Positions 1 to 9,655 are shown, numbered from the stretch's first letter. The stretch is 64,000 bases of DNA from Undaria pinnatifida (GCA_012845835.1 JABAKD010000008.1:11305060-11369059), one strand, 5' to 3'. Notes: generated by a model not told the origin, from the letters alone. Program-made: numbers and translations.

Positions 1-138
1 GTCACCCTCCCCTCTCCAACCCCTTCCTCCCCCTCCCCTCTTCCCCTCCCGCTTCCCCTTCCCGCCTCTACCCCCCCTTCCCCACCTAACCCCCCTTCAA
101 CCACCATCCCATCTCCTCAACGCAATACCATCGCAAAG
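1..138 (+). other. End of an upstream intron (pyrimidine tract and acceptor) of gene 1
   Basis: The first 120 bases are almost pure C/T on the + strand and contain no AG dinucleotide. The first AG is at 137-138, directly before an open coiled-coil reading frame. This is what a polypyrimidine tract and 3' splice site look like, so gene 1 should have at least one more exon upstream of the window. The frame is also open through the tract itself, so the exact start of the exon is an inference. Confidence 0.5.
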
Positions 139-336
139 GAAGTCCATGCGGCTTTTCTTTCGTCGCAAACACAGTTTTTGAGGCAAAAGGAAGTAGACGC
201 CGCCCGAGAAAGCGTGGAGGAAGGGCGAAAGCTTGCACAAGACACCGCGGAAGCTGAGCGGTGCAAGGGGGAGGAGTTGTTACGGGCGAGGCGAGCAGGG
301 AAGGAGCTGCGAACTGCCATGCTGGAGCAGGTTGAG
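139..336 (+). CDS. Gene 1, coiled-coil protein, first exon in window
   Basis: This exon has 198 bases, or 66 codons, and is phase 0 at both ends. The product is strongly charged and helical, rich in Glu, Arg, Ala, Gln and Leu with no proline, in the style of a long coiled coil (for example RQKEVDAARESVEEGRKLAQ). The donor is GAG/GTGAGG at 337. Reading on without splicing meets TGA at 352-354. The last 18 bases and the donor are the seed of the 57-bp minisatellite that follows. I link this exon to six downstream exons because they share strand, composition and compatible phases. No conserved family is recognised with certainty. A trichohyalin/plectin-homology-like cytoskeletal or ciliary coiled coil is possible, but that is only an impression. 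Confidence 0.6.
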
Positions 337-958
337 GTGAGGAATACCTTATGAATATCGTTGTGTATTATTAGCATGAATATCGTTATGCTGGAGCAGG
401 TTGAGGTGAGGATATCGTTGCGTATTATTAGCATGAACATCGTTGTGCTGGAGCAGGTTGTGGTGAGAAAATCGTTGCGTATTATTAGCATGAATATCGT
501 TATGCTGGAGCAGGTTGTGGTGAGGATATCGTTGCGTATTATTAGCATGAATATCGTTGTGCTGGAGCAGGTTGTGGTGAGGATATCGTTGCGTATTATT
601 AGCATGAATATCGTTATGCTGGAGCAGGTTGAGGTGAGGATATCGTTGCGTATTATTAGCATGAATATCGTTATGCTGGATCAGGTTGAGGTGAGGATAT
701 CGTTGTGTATTATTAGCATGAATATCGTTATGCTGGAGCAGGTTGAGGTGAGGATATCGTTGTGTATTATTAGCATGAATATCGTTGTGCTGGAGCAGGC
801 TGAGGTGAGGATATCGTTGTGTATTATTAGCATGAATATCGTTATGCTGGAGCAGGTTGAGGTGAGGATATCGTTGTGTATTATTAGCATGAATATCGTT
901 ATGCTGAAGCAGGTTGAGGTGAGGATATCGTTGCGTTTTATTAGTATGAATGTCCTTT
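300..958 (+). repeat. 57-bp minisatellite, about 10 copies, seeded on an exon-donor boundary
   Basis: The unit runs from ATGCTGGAGCAGGTTGAG through GTGAGGATATCG to GTATTATTAGCATGAATATC. The motif ATTAGCATGA recurs every 57 bases (427, 484, 541, 598, 655 and onward). The seed is the real exon end at 319-336 plus the donor at 337. Copies of the donor lie at 406, 463, 520, 577, 634, 691, 748, 805, 862 and 919. The first interval is 69 bases because of a 12-base extra piece that contains the in-frame TGA. As 57 is divisible by 3, the array is open in the exon's own frame from after that stop to 1008. Confidence 0.9.
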
Positions 959-1245
959 TGTTATATTGGGTGTGCCGGTTCGGCGCGCGTGTACCAGCTC
1001 GTGGCTGATGTGTACGCTCGAAGACTCGATCGCCCATGGCCGACAATACGTAGTCTAACCGTTGTCGAGAGGCCTAGCGCCAGTCATGGTTAAGTGGACA
1101 TGTATGATGGCCCCACCTCGACCCCGAACCGACTAACGGCCGGTCATCTCCTCCGCTACCAGTCGTTGAAGGGGGATCGAAACGCCATCCTGGGTGACTT
1201 TCGTGGGCGAGTTTTCGATCCCATATAGCGTCAACCCTGAAGTTA

Positions 1246-1520
1246 AAAACGCGTGCTACGATAGATGCATTAGGGTATACCGCTTTTTGGCTATTTTTTT
1301 CCCCCGAGCGCCGGGGTTCCCTAACCCAAAATGGTAAAAAAAATGTCATTCTGGTGTTGGATTATGCTTTTTTCGGTGTACCTAATGGGCCAAGGGGGCA
1401 TTTCTTGTTTCGATACATGAATTTTTTCGGTATACCTAACAAAATAGACATGGGATTTGGTTCGTCGGGTTGGAACTTTTTTTGCTTCCTCAAAAACAAG
1501 TTGTTTTCGACGACGACTAT
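1246..1520 (+). mobile_element. MITE-1 copy, diverged
   Basis: It starts with CGCGTGCTACGATAGATGC and continues with GGTATACCGCTTTTTGGC and an AACCCAAAATGGT segment in the same order as the better MITE-1 copies at 6412, 7990 and 12430. The right terminal repeat is not visible; a MITE-2 left end begins at about 1528 instead. Confidence 0.5.
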
Positions 1521-1527
1521 TTTTACG

Positions 1528-1640
1528 ATAGCTCCTCCTCCCCCCAAAACCAGCGATTTTCTCTAACGAACATTTCAAAGCTGCTCGAGGCACGAGGAAA
1601 GATGCTATGATGTGAAAGAAAAAAAATACCTGGTACCTTT
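1528..1640 (+). mobile_element. MITE-2, left half, split by a 1.4-kb insertion
   Basis: The segment TACGATAGCTCCTCCTCCCC, then CCAGCGATTTTCTCTAACG and GCTGCTCGAGGCACGAGGAA, matches the left half of the intact MITE-2 at 9396-9655. The homology stops near 1630 and resumes at about 3022, where the right half is found. Confidence 0.65.
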
Positions 1641-3021
1641 TACATATATGTTACGCGTATAACAAGCTGCTATATATCTGTGATCTCACAGCCGAAGTGT
1701 ATTTGAATATTATTTGTGACCTAAACCTCCTAAAAAATATCCCCCCCCCCCCCCTCTTGCTCTCCCTTACTCAAACGCCCCACCAAATATCGAAATCCGC
1801 CACATTAATAAACACTTCACGCACAGGATATCACCTCATTATCTTTCGAGAGCCATCCATGCCGCTGTGTTCCCCCCCCCCCCCCCGCCTCGAACGCCCC
1901 CTTCTTCCCCAGCACCCGCACCATCGCCTAGACCTAGCATCACACGTATAACAAACCCCTCACCTAAAGCCCTTCCTCCCCCCCCCCCAACCCCCCCCCC
2001 CCCCCCTCCAACGCCCCCTCTTTTCCGACCACCTGCACGATCGCCTAGACCTAGCACCACGCGTATAACAAGCTGCTACATATCTTTGATCTCACAGCCG
2101 AAGTGTATTTGAATATTATTTGTGACATAATCCTCCTAAAAAATCCCCCCCCCCCCCCCCCCCCCCCCTTTTACCCTCCCTTACTCAAACGCCCCACCAA
2201 ATATCGAAATCCTCCACATTAATAAACACTTCACGCACAGGATATCACCTCATTATCTTTCGAGAGCCATCCTAGCACCACACGTATAACAAACCCCTCA
2301 CCTAAAGCCCTTCCTTCCCCCCCCCCCCCCCCCCCCCCCGCCCCCACCCCCCACCTCCCCCCCAACCCATCCCAACCCCACCCCCTCGAACACTCCACCC
2401 TCTCTTTACTCACTGATTGTACGACTTACCCCGGGATATACATGATAAACTGATGTATTATTTCCAAAACCGTCACATTTATCCCCTCAAAATAATGTAT
2501 AGTTTCCAGGCACATATTGAGCTGCCCCCCCCGCCCCCCCCCCCCCCCCGCCCCAACCCCCCCCCCCCCCGCCCCCAATAATATACTGTTGCCAAAACCG
2601 TCAGATTTATCCCCTCGAAAGGATTTACAGCTTACATGCACAAATTGCCCCCCCCCCTCCTCCAAACCCGCTCGCTTTTGATCAAAACCAGGCCCCCACG
2701 TCCTTCAAAACTCCGCCCCACCCCCCTCAGCGGTTATTCGACTTACAAGATTCACTTGATAAAAGGATACATTTCCCTTCACAGCTGTCAGATTTTGTCC
2801 CCCTCAGAAACGGGTTTTATAGTTTCCGCGCACAGACTGACTAAAATCATCCTGTTGACCCTGATAGCTACACTGTAGTTGTAAGGGGAGTCGCCGACCT
2901 ATACCCTTAATGAGGAGACACAACTCGTAATGCGCGCGATCGGAGTATCACACACAGCTTGCAAAGATGAGTTTCGACGAAATCTTCGATCTCACAGCTG
3001 GAGTGTGTTTTCATTTTTTAT
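1640..3021 (+). repeat. Poly(C)-punctuated repeat complex inserted in MITE-2
   Basis: Segments of roughly 150-200 bases are joined by C runs of about 8 to 26 bases. The block starting CGTATAACAAGCTGCTA and ending in ATTATTTGTGAC occurs twice (about 1655 and 2060), as does the block with CACTTCACGCACAGGATATC (about 1812 and 2229). The last part is an R2 element, listed separately. The length of each C run is likely to be unreliable in any assembly. Confidence 0.7.
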
Positions 3022-3030
3022 AACATATGT
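2620..3030 (+). repeat. R2 repeat element, long copy
   Basis: This 400-base segment is almost identical to 36490-36955, including CCCGCTCGCTTTTGATCAAA, GACTGACTAAAATCA, GGGGAGTCGCCGACCTATA and the terminal hairpin. Shorter R2 copies lie at 22215, 44080, 53120 and, on the minus strand, 60590. The 46-bp hairpin motif at 2955-3000 is its 3' part. R2 has no coding capacity that I can see, and its class is unknown. Confidence 0.8.
2955..3000 (+). repeat. 46-bp hairpin motif, R2-linked copy
   Basis: The motif runs from CAGCTTGCAAAGATGAG to CGATCTCACAGCTG. Inside is an inverted repeat of the form GAG-nn-TCGA, loop, TCGA-n-CTC, with CAGCT and AGCTG as an outer pair. Confidence 0.75.
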
Positions 3031-3178
3031 TCTTGGTTGCAAAGAAAGGACTATCGAACGGTGACGTAGGGGTGGCAAGGATCACTGTATTTCAGGAGAT
3101 ACGGCCGGGAGCTGGTTTCAAAACCGGCGATTTCGATAAAGAAAAGTTGGGGGGGGGGGGACCTACTATCGTAGAACG
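3022..3178 (+). mobile_element. MITE-2, right half
   Basis: It contains GGTTGCAAAGAAAGGACTA, GAGATACGGCCGGGAGCTGG, AAACCGGCGATTTCGATAAA and a G-run, followed by CTATCGTAGAA. The order is the same as in the copies at 8900 and 9396. Together with 1528-1640 it makes one interrupted element. Confidence 0.7.
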
Positions 3179-3390
3179 ACATTGACTCGCCTTAGCTTGT
3201 GTCGTCCTCAAACATCAGTTTTCGCCTCGGGTTAAAAGCATCTTCACAAGAAAAAAAAAAAAAATGGTGCTTTTACCGACGCGTAGGTGCACCACGTTTT
3301 TTTGCTCTTCTTTCTTTTTGGGGGGCCCTCACTTTATTTAGGAGCTTAAGAGAAGAAAATAAATAAATATATATTTATATATATATATAA

Positions 3391-3420
3391 CCCTAACCCT
3401 AACCCTAACCCTAACCCTAA
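3391..3420 (+). repeat. Internal telomere-like run, five CCCTAA units
   Basis: There are exactly five CCCTAA units, flanked on both sides by alternating AT tracts (TATATATATATATAA before, ATATATATATATATATG after). CCCTAA/TTAGGG is a common eukaryotic telomere unit. The position, inside a MITE and an intron, shows it is interstitial and not a chromosome end. Confidence 0.9.
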
Positions 3421-3548
3421 ATATATATATATATGTTGGAGAGAAAAAAAAAATGCCACGTACCGGGGATGAAAAAAAAAATCGGACCCGAGAATCATGG
3501 CCAAAAACAAAAAATGACCCCTTTTTTCCGACGATTTTTGGGGTAACC

Positions 3549-3632
3549 CCTTTGGAGCCCCCAAACCCCTCCCCATACTAAATCCAAGCAAAATTTTGTC
3601 CCCAAAAACGGGTTTCCAGTTGAAAAGGGGTT
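3549..3632 (+). mobile_element. TTAA mini-element
   Basis: It reads from ACCCCTTTGGAGCCCC to CGGGTTTCCAGTTGAAAAGG, with TAA/TTAA at its borders. It interrupts the MITE-1 core (GATTTTTGGGG before, TTAAGGAGCCCC after). Confidence 0.65.
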
Positions 3633-4107
3633 AAGGAGCCCCGTCACTCAGGAACCCCTTGATTCAGACGAAAAATGCTGCATCTACCGTGGCGTGTGTG
3701 GCGTCGTCTGTCTCTGTCGTCGTGAGGGTTGGCATAGGTCTTGCTTCTTTTTTTCTTTTGTTGACCGGAGCGCGCCCGGGTGGGCATCCGCGCCCGGCAT
3801 GTCGGAAAGCAGATCTTAAAGTATACCTGGCCCAGGAGTTTTGCGCCTAGGCAGGAGAACCCTCCAGGGGTGTCGGTGACAGAGGGGCAAGGGAACTCAT
3901 CCCACGCCGGGGTTGCAGCAGAAGGTTCTGAGCTGCTAACACGAGGAGCTTGATAGTCTCAAATCGAACACATGGCTTCGAAGACGTTCGTGTCGTCCAA
4001 CCCGGCCAGAAATGACATGTATGCGCTAGTCCTGAAACAAACGCGCTCGTAAAATTATCACACTAAGAACCGATCGTTCCAGCCTTGAGGAGCTCAAACG
4101 GCCGGAA

Positions 4108-4400
4108 GGTATACCTTTTTTTGGCTCAAAAAGTGCAACACCTACCGTGGGAATGACTCAAGGGCCAACAACCGGCCAGATGGTATACCTTTTTTTGGCT
4201 CAAAAAGTACAGCCCCTCCCGTGGGATGACTCAAGGGCCAACAACCGGCCAGACGGTATACCTTTTTTGGCTCAAAAAGTGCAACTCCTCCCGTGGGATG
4301 ACTCAAGGGCCAACAACCGGCCAGACGGTATACCTTTTTTTGGCTCAAAAAGTGCAACCCCTCCCGTAGGATGACTCAAGGGCCAACAACCGCAAGGATT
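4108..4400 (+). repeat. 73-bp tandem repeat, four copies
   Basis: GGTATACC recurs at 4108, 4182, 4255 and 4327, each followed by TTTTTTGGCTCAAAAAGT, a CCGTGGGATGACTC segment and AAGGGCCAACAACC. The GGTATACCTTTTTTTGGC part looks like a MITE-1 end. The GGGCCAACAACC part adjoins the gypsy relic, so the unit seems to have formed at their junction. Confidence 0.85.
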
Positions 4401-4952
4401 TTACAGGGTCCCGTCCAGTCAAGCGACAAATTAGCCTTGCACGGGCCTTGGCGTCCATGTCGGCCTTCGCGCCTTGGCGAACGAACGGTGGGAGTCGAAT
4501 TAGACCCACGCCCAACCGCTTGCTACGACGAGTTTGGGAACCTCGCAGTGCGCAAGGAAAAGGCAGAGGTTTTCGCCGTTCTACGCATGAAACGGTGAAG
4601 GCATGGTGCTCGCGGACGATGTCGTTCGTTCGTTCGTTCGTCGCTGGCGGTCGAATGCTGGGTCGCAATAGGCAAGGTTTGGTCGCCGGCCAAACTCTGT
4701 GGTCCTGTTACCCCAGTGCATTCGAAAAGCGTGAGCGGGGGAGGCGTGAAAGTCGACCCAGGTGGACCTCATTCGGGAAAAACCTGTGGCGGCGCTAACG
4801 GAATTGTTGTAAGCAAATTCGACTTGAGGGAGCATTAAGTCCCAGTTATCTTGGCGCTCATTTACTACCGTGGCCGGCATCTGGGCCATCGTGTGGTTGG
4901 GAACTCCCAGTTTCTTATAGACAACGTCCGAGCGAAACTGCATTCCTTGCAA
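4360..4952 (-). pseudogene. Ty3/gypsy retrotransposon integrase C-terminal relic
   Basis: On the minus strand, the frame ending near 4780 contains NERQDNWDLMLPQVEFAYNN followed by SVSAATG, a pattern typical of the end of Ty3/gypsy integrase cores. After a frameshift, a second frame gives DIVREHHAFTVSCVERRKP, then RQGAKADMDAKARA and LTGRDPVKSL. This last part corresponds to the GPY/F-type module (usually W/LTGPYKIL) that closes gypsy integrases. At least one frameshift and stops separate the parts. No LTRs, reverse transcriptase or protease that I can support lie next to it, so it is an old, inactive fragment. Confidence 0.75.
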
Positions 4953-6169
4953 GTGAAGCGGTTTTGCGAGCTTCGACGAGCGTTTCGGCTGAGCGTTTAA
5001 TTTTCACGAGGAATGTCGGCTATTCACGTTTTATACAGTTTATCGACAACATGTTGTTGAAGCTTATTGGTGTAGGTTCCACCGCATTGTCTCAGATTAC
5101 GCCGCATTCCCTTGTGTGACGCATGATCCAGACGACATCGACGAGAGGCGTGATGGCGAAGAAAGCAGACACAGTCGGGGGGGGGTTTCTGAGTTATTTG
5201 TTGTTGGCATCGTTCTAGTCAAGCACGCCCCACTCGTCTTCTGGTTGATATGTGGTTTATCCCAAAGCCCACAAAGTCGTGGCTGAAGATATCTATTACC
5301 ACATGCCCCCCCCCCCCGAGTCGTCCCCTGCTGGAGGGTGAAGCAGATTCTAAGAATTTTCTGGGCCCCCAACACGAGGAGCTCAATACCTCACCCGAAC
5401 CGTGACCTCGAAAGGAAGTTGTTCGCACAATCCCCATCATGGATTCTATGCGATATGATAGTCCTAAGTCAAGCATACTCACTCGTTAAAACATCATGCT
5501 AACCGATACTTCCACGCTTGAGGAGGAGCTCAACCGGCCAGAAACTTTTTGGGAAACGTTCGGCCCCGAAAGTATAACCCTTATCCTTTACCGGGAGATG
5601 ATTCTCCACCTCGCTCTCGCTCTGCCGCTACGGTGCGCTGTATACCACCGGTGTGAAGCTGTACCGCTTGCGGTCGCTACTGAACTTTCCCCGCGGCGCG
5701 TGCTGCGGCAGAGAAGGTGCGCCATTTTTTCGGCTACAAGGGTTGTTGGTTGGCCTGAGGAGCTTTGAATACCCCGCCCGCAATCTGATCTTAAAAAAAC
5801 CCGTTTCCAACTCCAAAATATGATCCTACTCACGGAGATCCATCGTAAACAGGGTGAAATCAATCACACACTAAGAAAGGAAAAAAATTACCGCCTTTCG
5901 GGCGAGCTCTCTCTCCTTCGCTACGACTGTGTTCGGTTGAGGCTGTGTATACCTGCTAAGGCCGGCCAACGAAAAAAAATTAGAGACAAAACGCCATTAA
6001 ACAAATTCGGGGTGTGTGTGGTGCTTTTTTCCCCTTTTTTTGTTCCGATAATTCATCCTGCTAACGGTTGATCTCCGTAACTGTCTAATTCCAAGTGCTT
6101 CGTCTCCATGTCGGGAATGCGGTGCTAAATGGGTTAAGTAAACTTAAGTGCAATCCGATCACCAAATCC

Positions 6170-6308
6170 GTCCATGGCCCAGATATATATATATACGAAA
6201 ATATATATGAAATTTCCGACGAATTTTTTGGGTTTAAGGAGTTCGGTCATCCAGGAAATATTTTTTAGCGAAAAAACGCTATCTCTGTCGTAGCGTGCGT
6301 CTCACCAC
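6170..6308 (-). mobile_element. MITE-1 fragment
   Basis: The segment TTTCCGACGAATTTTTTGGG, then TTTAAGGAGTTCGGTCATCC and finally GCTATCTCTGTCGTAGCGTG, has the order of an inverted MITE-1 end. The rest is missing. Confidence 0.5.
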
Positions 6309-6411
6309 AATACGCTGGTGGTGCCCGTTTCTTCGACCAGGAGGTTCTTCTGCCTGTTAGTATTATTGCTGTGTTTGGCGCGTGACAACGTGAAGCATGA
6401 GCTTCAATGAC

Positions 6412-6690
6412 GAGTGCTACGATAGAGGTATCAAGGTATACCGTTTTTTGGCGAAAATGGCTTCTGAATGACGGGGCTGCTTAGCCCAAAATCGTTGGAA
6501 AATACGCCCCCTTAATTTTTGCATGGTTCTCCTTGTGTACCAAGACCATGGGGATTTTTCGTCCGGTATACGTAGCAGTTTTATTTTTTCCGCACAAATC
6601 AGTTTTTGGGAGGAGGTCTCAAGCTCCCAAATTGAAGAGTAGTATTAAAAAAAAAAGGGGTACAGCACCTCTATCGTCGATCGAAGCGGT
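6412..6690 (+). mobile_element. MITE-1 copy
   Basis: The left end is GTGCTACGATAGAGGTAT and the right end is AGCACCTCTATCGTCGAT, an inverted pair of about 15 bases. Internally it has GACGGGGCTGCTTAGCCC, GTCCGGTATACGTAGCAG and a GGGAGGAGGTCTCAAGCTCC segment as in the other copies. It has no coding capacity. Confidence 0.8.
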
Positions 6691-7090
6691 CGCCCCGGTG
6701 GTCTCGTGATTACCCTCGAATGATACCAGAGTTGGTCCTGGAGTTGAAATCTCAACGTGAGTCGGACTTTGAGAGTTTAAGTTCATGTGCGAAAATATTA
6801 AATGAAAGGAATCAACAGCTGAGAGCGCCTATTAATAGCAGCGCGGGTAGGCGCGATTCGATTCAAGTCGCCGAGGCAAGAAAGGGCTGAAGTCTTCTCG
6901 CGATAAAAAAAATGATGGCCCGTACGGTAGTGGAGGGGGGGGAGAAGAGACTGCTCAGTCATCCTGGATCTGAGCTACGTCGAGGGAGGGAAAAAGTGAA
7001 AAAAAAAAGTACGAATATACAATAATGGATGGGATTATCAAAAAATGAAAACAAAATAAAAAGTCACAAAACGTTCCATCCAGAAAGAGA
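6688..7090 (+). mobile_element. SINE-A copy, tRNA-derived, plus strand
   Basis: It begins GCGGTCGCCCCGGTGGTCTC, the same head as at 35757 and 45853, and passes through a decayed B-box region (GGAGTTGAAATCTCAA). The SINE-A body follows: GGAATCAACAGCTGAGAGCG, GCAAGAAAGGGCTGAAGTCT and CGTACGGTAGTGGAGGG. The end is A-rich. Established knowledge: tRNA-derived SINEs carry pol III A and B boxes in a tRNA-like head. Confidence 0.65.
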
Positions 7091-7309
7091 ACAACACCCA
7101 TCACGAAAAACAAAACAAAACCAACAAGCAAAACAAAACGTGGAAATAATTTGTTAGTAACAACGACAGTTGTACCTTGCCACCCGACAAATGTGCCGTG
7201 TGAGCTTCAACGTTGATCCCTCATAACATTCCCGAGACAAGAAAGCCTCGGAAACTAAAAGAAAACCTATGCACAGAAGCACAGAGCCTAACTCCCTTCT
7301 ATGCCTACC

Positions 7310-7475
7310 CTTTTCCAACTCCTGAATTTTTCTAGTCTAACTCCAAGGGTTTTGTTCCCAAGTCGGGAGTGCGGTATTAAATAGGTTAACCCCTTCGGAA
7401 TCCCAAAACCTTTCACTATACTAATTCCAAGTAATTTACTCCCCAAAACGGGTTTCCAGTTGTACAGGCGTTAAG
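7310..7475 (+). mobile_element. TTAA mini-element next to a related variant
   Basis: The stretch 7383-7475 is a standard mini-element (TTAACCCCTTCGGAATCCC to CAGTTGTACAGGCGTTAA). Just before it, 7310-7385 is a related variant with TCTAACTCCAAGGGTTTTG and TCGGGAGTGCGGT, also seen at 6060-6135 and 49990-50080. Confidence 0.65.
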
Positions 7476-7515
7476 CGTGTTTTTTTCCCTGCTTGATGTT
7501 CCTCCATGCGTGCAG

Positions 7516-7575
7516 GCGAAGCGGGAGGCCAGACTTCTCGCCAGGGCGACGGCGATGCACGAGGAACTTCAAGAG
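7516..7575 (+). CDS. Gene 1, coiled-coil micro-exon
   Basis: This 60-base, 20-codon exon sits between TGCAG and GTATGC and is phase 0 at both ends. It translates to AKREARLLARATAMHEELQE, a charged helix with no proline, like the other gene 1 exons. The preceding sequence (TTTTTTTCCCTGCTTG) is a usable polypyrimidine tract. The exon is short, so the call rests on exact splice sites, phase and composition together. An RNA read spanning 336 to 7516 would decide. Confidence 0.5.
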
Positions 7576-7989
7576 GTATGCCACGGTACAACTAAAAAAG
7601 GTGCTCCTGTGTTGTGTACCGCGATCGCGAGCCAACCCAGCGATTCCGCGCTGCTGCGTAGAATATTAATTGGCGTATCCCTCTCTCTATGTTGATCTCA
7701 GACCCCCGATCGAAATAAGTGTCATGATTCGGGCAAAGGGACATTTGATTCGTGTTTTAAAGTCCCCACGAGTTGTTTGCACCCGCGATTTTTGCGCTGG
7801 GCGACGCGCGTTATTCTCGCGCCCAGGCGAGGCTGCGCGCTGGGTACAGCCCAAGTCCAAGGCGCACAAGTTGGCGAACATATACCCCATGAGCACCCCT
7901 GACCCAGAGTTCGGGAAGGGGGGTGCCCCCTTTTTGTTCACCACCGGATTTGAGCCACTCGTGCGAGTGACTCTGTACCTCGCTGACAA

Positions 7990-8253
7990 TCATGCTACGA
8001 TAGAGGTATACCTTTTTTTGGCGAAAATGTTTTCTGAATGACGGGGCTCCTTAACCAAAAATTGTCGGAAATCGGCCGTTTTCTTGTATGGTTCTCGTGT
8101 CGTGTACCTAGGACTCGGGATTTTTCATTCTACGGCTATAGCAGTTTTGTTTTTCTGCAAATCGGTTTTTGGGAGAGGTCTGAAAGCTCCCAAATTGAGG
8201 AGTAGAATTAGAGAAAAAAAGTGGTTGAAGCACGTCTATCGTAGCACGGGTCC
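7990..8253 (+). mobile_element. MITE-1 copy
   Basis: It has the left end CATGCTACGATAGAGGTATA and right end GCACGTCTATCGTAGCACGG. The core GACGGGGCTCCTTAACCAAA carries no mini-element and serves as an empty site. It is about 264 bases and non-coding. Confidence 0.85.
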
Positions 8254-8899
8254 CTGACAAGCACATTAGGCGATTTTGTGTTGGCGTAGCGTAGCTAACC
8301 ATTCCGTTGGAGATCCATGCCGTAAAAACAAGAGCGGCACCGAAAAGCTGAAGGCCGCAAAAAAGAAAACACGGGGGGGGGGGGTTCACTCGCGCGACTG
8401 CCTCAGAGTCGCTGGAAACAAGCGTCTCCGAAGAAGGGAACCTCCTTGCCGTAGCTGATGCTGATGTACTGATGTACAGTACAGTAGCAACAGTACGAAT
8501 GTTTCACCATGAGGGACTGATTCCACGCAATCATAGCCCACTGTAGTGGTGCTTCGAGTGGGGGATGCGTGGTTGGTCGGTGTTGGGAAGCGTGCTCCTC
8601 ATTGATTCCAGCGTCTTTGTTGGTCTTTCCTCATGGCTCGCTGGATAGACCCGAAAGCTTATGCATGGTTTCCTCTACATTGAACTCTAAAAGACAGACA
8701 AAGCAAGACAAGGCAGAGTAGGGCAGGGTAGTGTGCAGGGTAGAGCAGGTTAGTGAGATGAGGGGCGTCCTGCTTGTCCCATCATCGTCACCTACATTAC
8801 CGCCCGTCTATGATGGCCTTGACGTGAGTGTGACATCTAATATCACGTGGTTTCACCCCAACCATGACATGGCTTCACGTCGAATCTATAAACTATCCT

Positions 8900-9115
8900 T
8901 TTACGGAGGGCACTCCATTACACCCCTCCCAAAATCAGCAATTTTCTTTACGAACATTTTACGGCTGCTCGACACGAGGAAGGATGATATGAAAAATATT
9001 TTCTTGTACGAAAAGGACCCTCAAACGATGACGTCGGGGCGGTGAGATACGGCCGGGAGCTGGTTTTTAAACCGGCGAATACGATAAAGAAAAGTTGGGG
9101 GGGGCTACCGTAGAA
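8900..9115 (+). mobile_element. MITE-2 copy
   Basis: It shares CCCCTCCCAAAATCAGC, ACGGCTGCTCGACACGAGGA, GAGATACGGCCGGGAGCTGG and a G-run before CTACCGTAGAAGG with the copy at 9396. The left terminus is weak. Confidence 0.65.
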
Positions 9116-9395
9116 GGACTCACATGCAACCATCGTCGAAATCCGCCTCGAGCATGTTAACATATTGAGGAAAGACGCTGTGCTACTAGTGCAGTGAGTG
9201 GACAATTATCAGGTGGTCAAATAGCCTATCGATTTGGCTGTCGTTGGCATTTCGTAGTCATCTGATTACACATACGACTGTTAATAGCTGAGCTGTCTGC
9301 CGAGTGCTTGCCCCGCGTGGGCTCTGGCGCAACGCAGAGCACCCACATACACACGCCACAGGGGGGCACTAACCCGTCACGATGTTGACTGATTC

Positions 9396-9655
9396 TACGA
9401 TAGCCCCTCCCCCAAAATCAGCGTTTTTTCTTTGGCCAACGTTTCATGGCTGCTCGACACGAGGAAGAGGATGCTACGAACGAAAAAAAAAAATATCATC
9501 CGTATACGTTCTTGTTTGCAAAGGACTTCGTGTATCGAGCGATGGCGTCGGCGTGGCAAGGGGAGCCGTGTTCTTAAGGAGATACGGCCGAGGAGCTCTG
9601 TTTCAAAACCGGCGATTTCGTCTCAATGAAAAGTTGAGGGGGCTACCGTATAGAA
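9396..9655 (+). mobile_element. MITE-2 copy, most complete
   Basis: The left end is TTCTACGATAGCCCCTCCCC and the right end is GAGGGGGCTACCGTATAGAA, which are imperfect inverted repeats. It is about 260 bases and non-coding. The ends resemble but differ from MITE-1 (CTACGATAG is shared), suggesting related transposases. Confidence 0.75.

Larger units (their letters stand above)
3270..3690 (-). mobile_element. MITE-1 copy carrying a TTAA mini-element and a telomere-like insert
   Basis: The right end is GCATCTACCGTGGCGTGTGT, the inverted MITE-1 terminus. The internal TTAAGGAGCCCCGTCACTCA is the reverse complement of the MITE-1 core seen at 12480. The left end is degenerate. It contains (CCCTAA)5 at 3391-3420 and a TTAA mini-element at about 3549-3632. 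Confidence 0.6.
337..7515 (+). other. Gene 1 intron, 7.2 kb, filled with nested repeats
   Basis: The intron has GT (GTGAGG) and AG (TGCAG) ends and phase 0. It holds the donor minisatellite, MITE-1 and MITE-2 copies, a poly(C)-punctuated repeat complex, an internal telomere-like run, a 73-bp tandem repeat, a Ty3/gypsy integrase relic and a SINE. Stretches 955-1245, 3700-4100 and 4955-6165 show no gene I can support. Small additional exons cannot be excluded. Confidence 0.5.

Noticed and set aside
361-1008. 215-codon open frame made of 19-residue repeats
   Set aside because: It is the minisatellite read in the frame of the exon. It is cut off from the exon by TGA at 352-354 and has no other coding sign.
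5588-5863. Minus-strand frame with FFKIRLRAGYSK, reminiscent of a gypsy reverse transcriptase (FSKIDLRSGYH)
   Set aside because: Only about a dozen residues look right. I could not find the YLDDI-type motif or continuous homology. It may belong to the same relic as 4360-4952, but the support is too weak.
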